This document shows positions 59,099-64,000 of a stretch of 64,000 nt of DNA, piece after piece. Every line of letters begins with the position of its first letter. The stretch's first letter is position 1. The stretch is from the NCBI GenBank assembly GCA_009841005.1, contig VXMR01000048.1, positions 1 through 64,000 on the forward strand. The letters are read 5' to 3'. Both the position numbers and the translations under genes were made by a program. The DNA comes from Gemmatimonadales bacterium. GTDB taxonomy: Bacteria > Gemmatimonadota > Gemmatimonadetes > Palauibacterales > Palauibacteraceae. The notes under the pieces were generated by a model. The model saw only the letters and a program-made list of their open reading frames with translations, was not told the origin of the DNA and did no database searches.

Positions 59099-61822
59099 TT
59101 GAGCGACAACTCGGGTAACGGCGCAGGCTTCGATTTCGAGATCACGCTCGACGGCGCGAAGGTGGGCGTCCGTCGGGGCGAGAGCCTTTACGAGATCTCC
59201 GAGCGGCATCGCAAGGAGATCCCGACGCTGTGCTACGATCCGCGTCTGGAAGCCTTCGGTGCCTGCCGCCTCTGCATCGTTGAACTCGAGGGCGCCCGCA
59301 ACCCCGTCGCCTCCTGCACCACGCGGGCGGAGCCCGGGATGCGGATGACGACCCGCTCGGCGCGGCTCGACATGCACCGCCGGGTGCTCATGGAGATGCT
59401 CGCCTCCGAGAACCGCGACACGGATGTCGATCCGCTCTCCGGGTACGCCTCGCAGGAGATGGCGGTGCTGCTCGACCGCTACGACGCCCGGACGGGCCGC
59501 TTCGCCGGGACCAGGTCCGGCCGCAGCCGGCCGGACGACGACAACCCCTTCATCCTCCGCGACTACGACAACTGCATTTCCTGCTATCGCTGCGTGCGAG
59601 TCTGCGCCGAACAGGAGGGCGACTACGCGATCTCGATCATGAATCGCGGGTTCGACACACAGATCACGACGGAGTTCGAGGGCCTGCTGGGGGACTCCGC
59701 CTGCACGTTCTGCGGGCAGTGCGTACAGACCTGCCCGACCGGCGCTCTCGCGGACATCAAGGCGCTCGCGAACGCGGACGTGCCGGGGGAGACCGAGAAG
59801 ACGCGTACCGTGTGTCCCTACTGCGGCGTTGGGTGCTCCGTCGACCTGCTGTCCCGCGGGGACACGCTGATCGGCGTCCAGCCGGCGATGGATGGACCCG
59901 CCAACGAGGGCGCGCTCTGCGTCAAGGGGCAGTTCGCGTTCGACTTCGTGCAGCACCCCGACCGGCTCGCCTATCCGATGGTGCGGGGCGAGGACGGCGA
60001 ACTGCACGAAACCGACTGGGACACGGCCCTCGACCGCGCGGCGGCGGGTTTCACGGCGGCGGTGGAGAATCACGGCAGGCACTCCGTGTACGGCGTCGCC
60101 TCCGGACGCGCGCCGCACGAGGCGGCCTACATGATGCAGCGGTTCATCCGGGGCGCGTTCGGTACGAACCAGATCGACAACTGCAGCCGTGCTTGACACG
60201 CCCCCACGGTCGCCGGTCTGGCGGCCTCAATCGGACGGGGGGCGATGTCGAATCCACTCGAGGACATGGAAAAGCCCGATGTGATCTTCTGCATCGGGAC
60301 CAACATGACCGAGTGCCATCCCGTCGCGGCCACCCGCATCAAGCGCGCGGTGGCGCGGGGCGCCAAGCTCATCGTCGCGGATCCGAGGCGGATCGCGCTG
60401 GCCGAGATGGCCGACATCTACCTGCCGCTGAGGGTGGGATCCGACGTCGCGCTCCTGCTCGGCATGGCCCACACGATCGCCCGCGAGGGGCTGATGGACG
60501 AGGGCTTCGTGGCCGACCGCACGACGGAGGGCCGGGACTTCGTGGAGCACGTCCTGGAGTACCCGCCGGAATGGGCCGAGTCCATCACGGGGGTGGACGC
60601 GAAGTTGATCGCGGAGGCGGCGCGCTGGTACGCGAAGGCCGAACGCGGAGCGATCTACTACACGCTCGGCATCACGGAGCACATCTGCGGCGTGGACAAC
60701 GTGCAGAGCCTCTGCAATCTCGCCCTCATGACCGGAAACGTCGGCCGCGAGGGAACCGGGATCAATCCGATGCGCGGCCAGAACAACATCCAGGGCGCGG
60801 GAGACAGCGGGGCGCTGCCGAACAACTATCCCGGCTTCCAGGACGTACTCGACCCGGCGTACCAGGCGAAGTTCGCCGAGGCGTACGGCCGGGAAGTGGA
60901 CCTGGAATTGGGGCCCACGAAGGTCACGGCGCTCGACATGTGCGGCGACCGGATCCGCGCGATGATCATCAACGGCGAGAACACCGTCGTCACGGACCCC
61001 GACCGGGAGCATTGCGAGCACGCGCTCGGAAGCCTCGACCATCTCGTCGTGATCGACATCTTCCTCACCGAGACTGCGCAGTTGGCCGACGTCGTCCTCC
61101 CGGCCACTGCCTGGGCGGAGACGGACGGCGTCTGCTCGAATACGGAGCGGCGCGTGCAGCGTCTGCGGAAGGCGGTGGATCCGCCGGGCGAGGCGAAGCC
61201 CGACTGGTGGTGCGTGTCCCGCATCGCGCAGCGCATGGGGCTGGAGGGTTTCGAGTTCGAGTCGGCGAAGGAGGTGTTCAACGAACTCTGCTCGCTCTCA
61301 CCGATCTACGCCGGCCTGGATTGGGACCTCATCGAACACGGCGAGTACCACTGGCCGGTGCCGGAGCGGGGTCATCCCGGCACGCCCATCCTTCACGAGG
61401 GCGAGTTCGAGAACGGACGCGGGATCTTCCAGATGATCCGATACCGGGACCCGGCCGAGACGATCTCGGAGGAGTACCCGATCTGGCTCACGACCGGGCG
61501 CCGGCTGCCGGCCTATCACACGAGAACCCAGACGGGGCGTGCGGCGGGGATCGAGTACCTGTTGTCCGAGGAGCGTCTCGAGATGCACCCGACCGACGTG
61601 TCGAAATGGGGTCTCGAGGACGGGGGCTGGGCGATGATGTCGAGCCCGCGCGGCCAGGTACGGATCAAGGTGGAGGCCAACGACCGGTCCCCGCCCGGAA
61701 CCGTCTTCGCCTCGTTCAGCTTCAACGACGTGCCGGTGAACTTCCTCACCGGCGGCGGCTACGACCCGATCACGCACACGGCGGAACTGAAGGTCTGTCC
61801 CGTGAGAGTCGAACCCGCCTAG
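59099..61822 (+). CDS. fdhA: Formate dehydrogenase catalytic subunit with in-frame TGA read as selenocysteine
   Basis: This is a single 907-residue subunit if TGA 60194-60196 is selenocysteine (residue 366). It has a [2Fe-2S] domain (C45, C56, C59, C73), two [4Fe-4S] sites (C159/C162/C165/C169 and C202/C205/C208/C212), the molybdopterin-family [4Fe-4S] site (C239, C242, C246, C274) and the full molybdopterin domain. The Sec follows 'NQIDNCSRA' and precedes 'HAPTVAGLAASIGRGAMSN', matching the active site of E. coli FdhF. A SECIS hairpin starts 11 bases after TGA. The TTG at 59099 has GGAGG five bases upstream. The stop overlaps the aconitase-family stop by four bases. Automatic calling would split this gene in two. 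Confidence 0.95.
60208..60226 (+). promoter_or_regulatory. SECIS hairpin of fdhA
   Basis: GGTCGCC (60208-60214) and GGCGGCC (60220-60226) form a perfect 7-bp stem (one G-U pair) with the loop GGTCT. The first stem base is 12 bases after the last base of TGA. E. coli fdhF has the same spacing and the same GGUCU loop recognised by SelB. CGCCCCC (60199-60205) and GGGGGCG (60238-60244) could extend a lower stem. Confidence 0.9.
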
Positions 61823-63858
61823 CAGGCCCCGTCCGGCGAGCCGGCCTCGCCGCTCCACTCCTGGTCTCCGTACGCGACGATCCGTCCCTCGATCGCCGAG
61901 GCCACGCACGTCAGCGGACTCGCCAGGTACACCTGCCCCGGACCGCTGCGACCGGGGAAGTTCCGATTGATCGAACTGATCGTGACCTGCTCCGCCGTTG
62001 TCGACACCCCGGGGCCGGCGTTGATACAGGCTCCGCAGCCGGGAGCGAGGACGTCGAATCCCGCATCCCTGAGGGCCTGGTCGTGGCCCTGTTCCCGGCT
62101 CCACGCCTCCACATCGATGGAACCGTACTGGGCATAGGCGCGGACGGTCGCGGGCACGCGCTTCCCCGCCGCCACCGCTTCCCGCGCCACCCCGGCATAC
62201 ATCTCGAAGTCCGCCCGCTTCGCCCCCGTGCAGGCCCCGACGAACACCGTATCGAGGCTCACGTCTCCCTCGAGGGCCGAGATCGGCAGCCCGTTCCCGG
62301 GATCGCCGGGGGTCGCGACCATCGGTTCGACGCCGCCCGCGTCCATCTCGATCGTCGCCGCGTAGTTCGCCCCCGCGTCGCTGTGCAGTCCGTCGCACAG
62401 CGCCCGAACCTCCGCCGCCGGCACGCCACGCCGCCCGGCGATCCAGCCCACCGCCTTCTCGTCCGGGGCGATGACGCCGGTGAAGCCCCCGACCTCGGCC
62501 GCCATGTTCGTCAGCGTCGCGCGTTCATCGATCGACAGGGCCTCGACGGCCTCCCCCGTGAACTCGATGATGCGGCCGATCGCCTCGCCGCTCTTGACGG
62601 TCGGGTGACGCAGCAGCTCGAGGATGAGGTCCTTCGCCACGACGCCGGGCGGCGGCTGCCCCGTGATGTTCACCCGGATCGACTCGGGCACTTCCAGCCG
62701 GACGTCTCGTGTCGCCCAGGCGTTGACGATCGCGGACGTGCCCACGCCGAAAGCGACGCACCCCAGCGCGCCCGAGTGCGGGGTGTGCGAGTCGCTGCCG
62801 ATGATGATCTGTCCCGGGAGCGCGTAGCGGTCCTGCACCATGATATGGCAGATCCCCTCGCTCCCGGTGCGGTCGGGGAGTTCACCGTGCAGCCTCACGC
62901 CCTTCGCGGCGGCGAACTCCCGCTGGCGGTCGTGCAGCGCGTGGGCCGCGTCGAGCAGGCCGGCCGCCTTCCTTTCCTCCGTAATGACTTCGTCGAGGAA
63001 CGCGAGGTGGTCCCGGAAAAAAACGATGGATTCGGTGTGGTTCAGCCCCGCATCGCCCGCGAAGTCCTCCCAGAACGTCGACGCCATGGGGGTCACGTAC
63101 TCGTGGGAGAAGCGGAGGTCGGCCCGGAGGAAGCCGGTGTCGCCCGGTTTCACGGCGGGAACGCCCAGCGCACCGGAGGCCGCGTCGGTGACCCAGTGCC
63201 GGGCGATGATCTTCTCCGCAATCGTCTGGGGGCGGTCCGCCGGGGTCGCGACGGCGGGGAGCGTGACGAGTCCCTTCAGCCTCGCCACGGCGTAGTCGAG
63301 CAGTCCCCCGTACTCGATGATGTCGCGCTGAATCCGCCCCGCGTCGCCGATGAACGCGTCGAGCGGGATCTCCTCGCCGTTTCGGATCTTCTCGATCAGG
63401 GAGAAATCCGTCGATGCGAGGAGGCCGATGTTCGCGCAATTCTCCCCGTAGATGCGTTCGATGTTCTCCCCGATGACGACGCGGAGCCCCGCGGCGCGCT
63501 CGGCGTACGGCGAAGCCTCCCGGCTCGACCCTTTTCCGCGCCTCTTCCCCGACACCGAGCACACGAAGCCGCCCTTCCGGATGTCGTTGCGGCCGATCGG
63601 GCGCTCGTCGCCGCAAAGGAGGCCCACGTACGGGTATTCCCCCAGCTTCTCGTCGAAGTGGTAGCAGACCCAGCCCGGCGTGATTTCATCGGTCGAAATA
63701 TCGTCCCGCAGGGGGATCGAGGGGTCCCATTCGAGGTCCTCCCCCGCGAGTTGGCGGCGGATGAGGTCCGGGTCTTCGGTAAGGAAGAGGATCCGCCCCT
63801 GGAGGCGCACGGTCGGTGGACGCTTGGCCACCTCGGTTTCGAGCAGATGTTCCAGCAT
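61819..63858 (-). CDS. Aconitase/isopropylmalate dehydratase-family protein with swivel domain first
   Basis: This 679-residue protein is a [4Fe-4S] hydro-lyase of the aconitase superfamily. Unusually the swivel domain comes first ('SVSGKRRGKGSSREASPYAE' about residues 100-120), followed by the catalytic domain with 'IIGSDSHTPHSGALGCVAFG' and cluster ligands in 'VGACTGAKRADFEM' and 'APGCGACINAGPG'. AcnB also has its swivel first but is larger, with extra domains. Substrate may be citrate, isopropylmalate, homocitrate or a methylcitrate-type acid; none is proven. It is convergent with fdhA and shares CTAG at the two stops. Confidence 0.8.
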   Translation of the reverse strand: MLEHLLETEVAKRPPTVRLQGRILFLTEDPDLIRRQLAGEDLEWDPSIPLRDDISTDEITPGWVCYHFDEKLGEYPYVGLLCGDERPIGRNDIRKGGFVCSVSGKRRGKGSSREASPYAERAAGLRVVIGENIERIYGENCANIGLLASTDFSLIEKIRNGEEIPLDAFIGDAGRIQRDIIEYGGLLDYAVARLKGLVTLPAVATPADRPQTIAEKIIARHWVTDAASGALGVPAVKPGDTGFLRADLRFSHEYVTPMASTFWEDFAGDAGLNHTESIVFFRDHLAFLDEVITEERKAAGLLDAAHALHDRQREFAAAKGVRLHGELPDRTGSEGICHIMVQDRYALPGQIIIGSDSHTPHSGALGCVAFGVGTSAIVNAWATRDVRLEVPESIRVNITGQPPPGVVAKDLILELLRHPTVKSGEAIGRIIEFTGEAVEALSIDERATLTNMAAEVGGFTGVIAPDEKAVGWIAGRRGVPAAEVRALCDGLHSDAGANYAATIEMDAGGVEPMVATPGDPGNGLPISALEGDVSLDTVFVGACTGAKRADFEMYAGVAREAVAAGKRVPATVRAYAQYGSIDVEAWSREQGHDQALRDAGFDVLAPGCGACINAGPGVSTTAEQVTISSINRNFPGRSGPGQVYLASPLTCVASAIEGRIVAYGDQEWSGEAGSPDGAC

Positions 63859-63982
63859 GTCGTACTCCGTCCCGGCCAGAAGATCGGGATGAAGGTGGTC
63901 ACCGCCGCGAGTATCCGCGCGACGCCCGGATCATGATATTGGTCCTGTATCCGAGAACGCGTCAGGTGCGAGGGCGAATACG

Positions 63983-64000
63983 ATGTCGAACGTCACCGGG
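63983..64000 (+). CDS. Possible start of a gene cut by the window edge
   Basis: An ATG at 63983 preceded by AGGG at nine bases opens a frame (M-S-N-V-T-G) running off the edge. Only six codons are visible, so this is a guess. It would be divergent from the aconitase-family gene. Confidence 0.25.

Noticed and set aside
60194-60196. TGA in fdhA as a nonsense mutation or frameshift pseudogene
   Set aside because: The phase is unchanged, the residue is the known Sec position, and a SECIS hairpin of E. coli type follows.
59719-63936. Very long open frame (over 1400 codons) on the plus strand
   Set aside because: It is Arg/Gly/Pro-rich, has no domain, and lies across real genes in other frames on both strands; high GC makes such shadows.

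Overview
This window is high-GC, gene-dense chromosomal DNA from a Gram-negative bacterium: it encodes TonB-dependent and DUF5916-type outer-membrane barrels, lipoproteins and many signal-peptide proteins. The gene mix (SufCBDSU, DUF5916, S9 and M16 peptidases, a quinoprotein with fused cytochrome c, spt-type sphingolipid genes, zf-HC2 anti-sigma with a PDZ protein) resembles Gemmatimonadota. That placement is an inference, because no rRNA or taxonomic marker was seen. I found no tRNA, rRNA, CRISPR, IS element or phage gene. About 58 genes are packed tightly, often with 1-4 base overlaps, and only one stretch over 300 bases (38653-38964) lacks a convincing gene.

Layout. 1-2.8 kb: a metal-chelate ABC importer, truncated at the window edge. 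3.5-4.3 kb: an MNT/HEPN toxin-antitoxin pair. 4.3-10.6 kb: an amidohydrolase, a serine protease with a separate copy of its pro-domain, a DUF3311/sodium-solute symporter pair and small zinc or membrane proteins. 10.6-23.4 kb: a cell-surface block with a PQQ/cytochrome c lipoprotein beside a TonB receptor, lipoproteins, a DUF5916 barrel, a propeller protein and DUF3179. 23.4-26.2 kb: glpD and a zinc alcohol dehydrogenase. 26.4-34.2 kb: the iron-sulfur operon sufC-sufB-sufD-Rieske-sufS-sufU, preceded by a Fur-like palindrome and followed without a break by rsgA, a NUDIX hydrolase and an OsmC-like gene. 34.2-46.2 kb: peptidases, a diaminopropionate lyase-like enzyme, a VOC protein, an outer-membrane barrel and isocitrate dehydrogenase. 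46.4-50.4 kb: a His/Met-rich metal-associated pair and an ECF sigma/anti-sigma/PDZ cassette. 50.5-54.7 kb: a four-gene operon matching bacterial ceramide synthesis. 54.8-63.9 kb: a flavin disulfide reductase, fdhD, a fused diaphorase subunit, the formate dehydrogenase catalytic subunit and an unusually arranged aconitase-family enzyme.

The main result is selenocysteine. Two genes are each interrupted by a single in-frame TGA at the exact catalytic position of their family. In the formate dehydrogenase alpha subunit (TGA 60194-60196) the UGA is followed after 11 nt by a perfect 7-bp hairpin with the loop GGUCU. In the OsmC-like protein (TGA 33944-33946) the TGA replaces the first redox cysteine and is followed by a perfect 7-bp hairpin with a GGA loop. 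Both genes are best read as whole selenoprotein genes. No selA, selB, selC or selD lies in this window, so these must be elsewhere in the genome if the reading is right.

How the genes work together. FdhA, the FdsG-FdsB fusion and FdhD would form and activate an NAD-linked formate dehydrogenase. Its several iron-sulfur clusters would depend on the Suf system. Spt, a GNAT-type ceramide synthase and a ceramide reductase, with a PAP2-family membrane enzyme, would make and perhaps decorate ceramide for the outer membrane.
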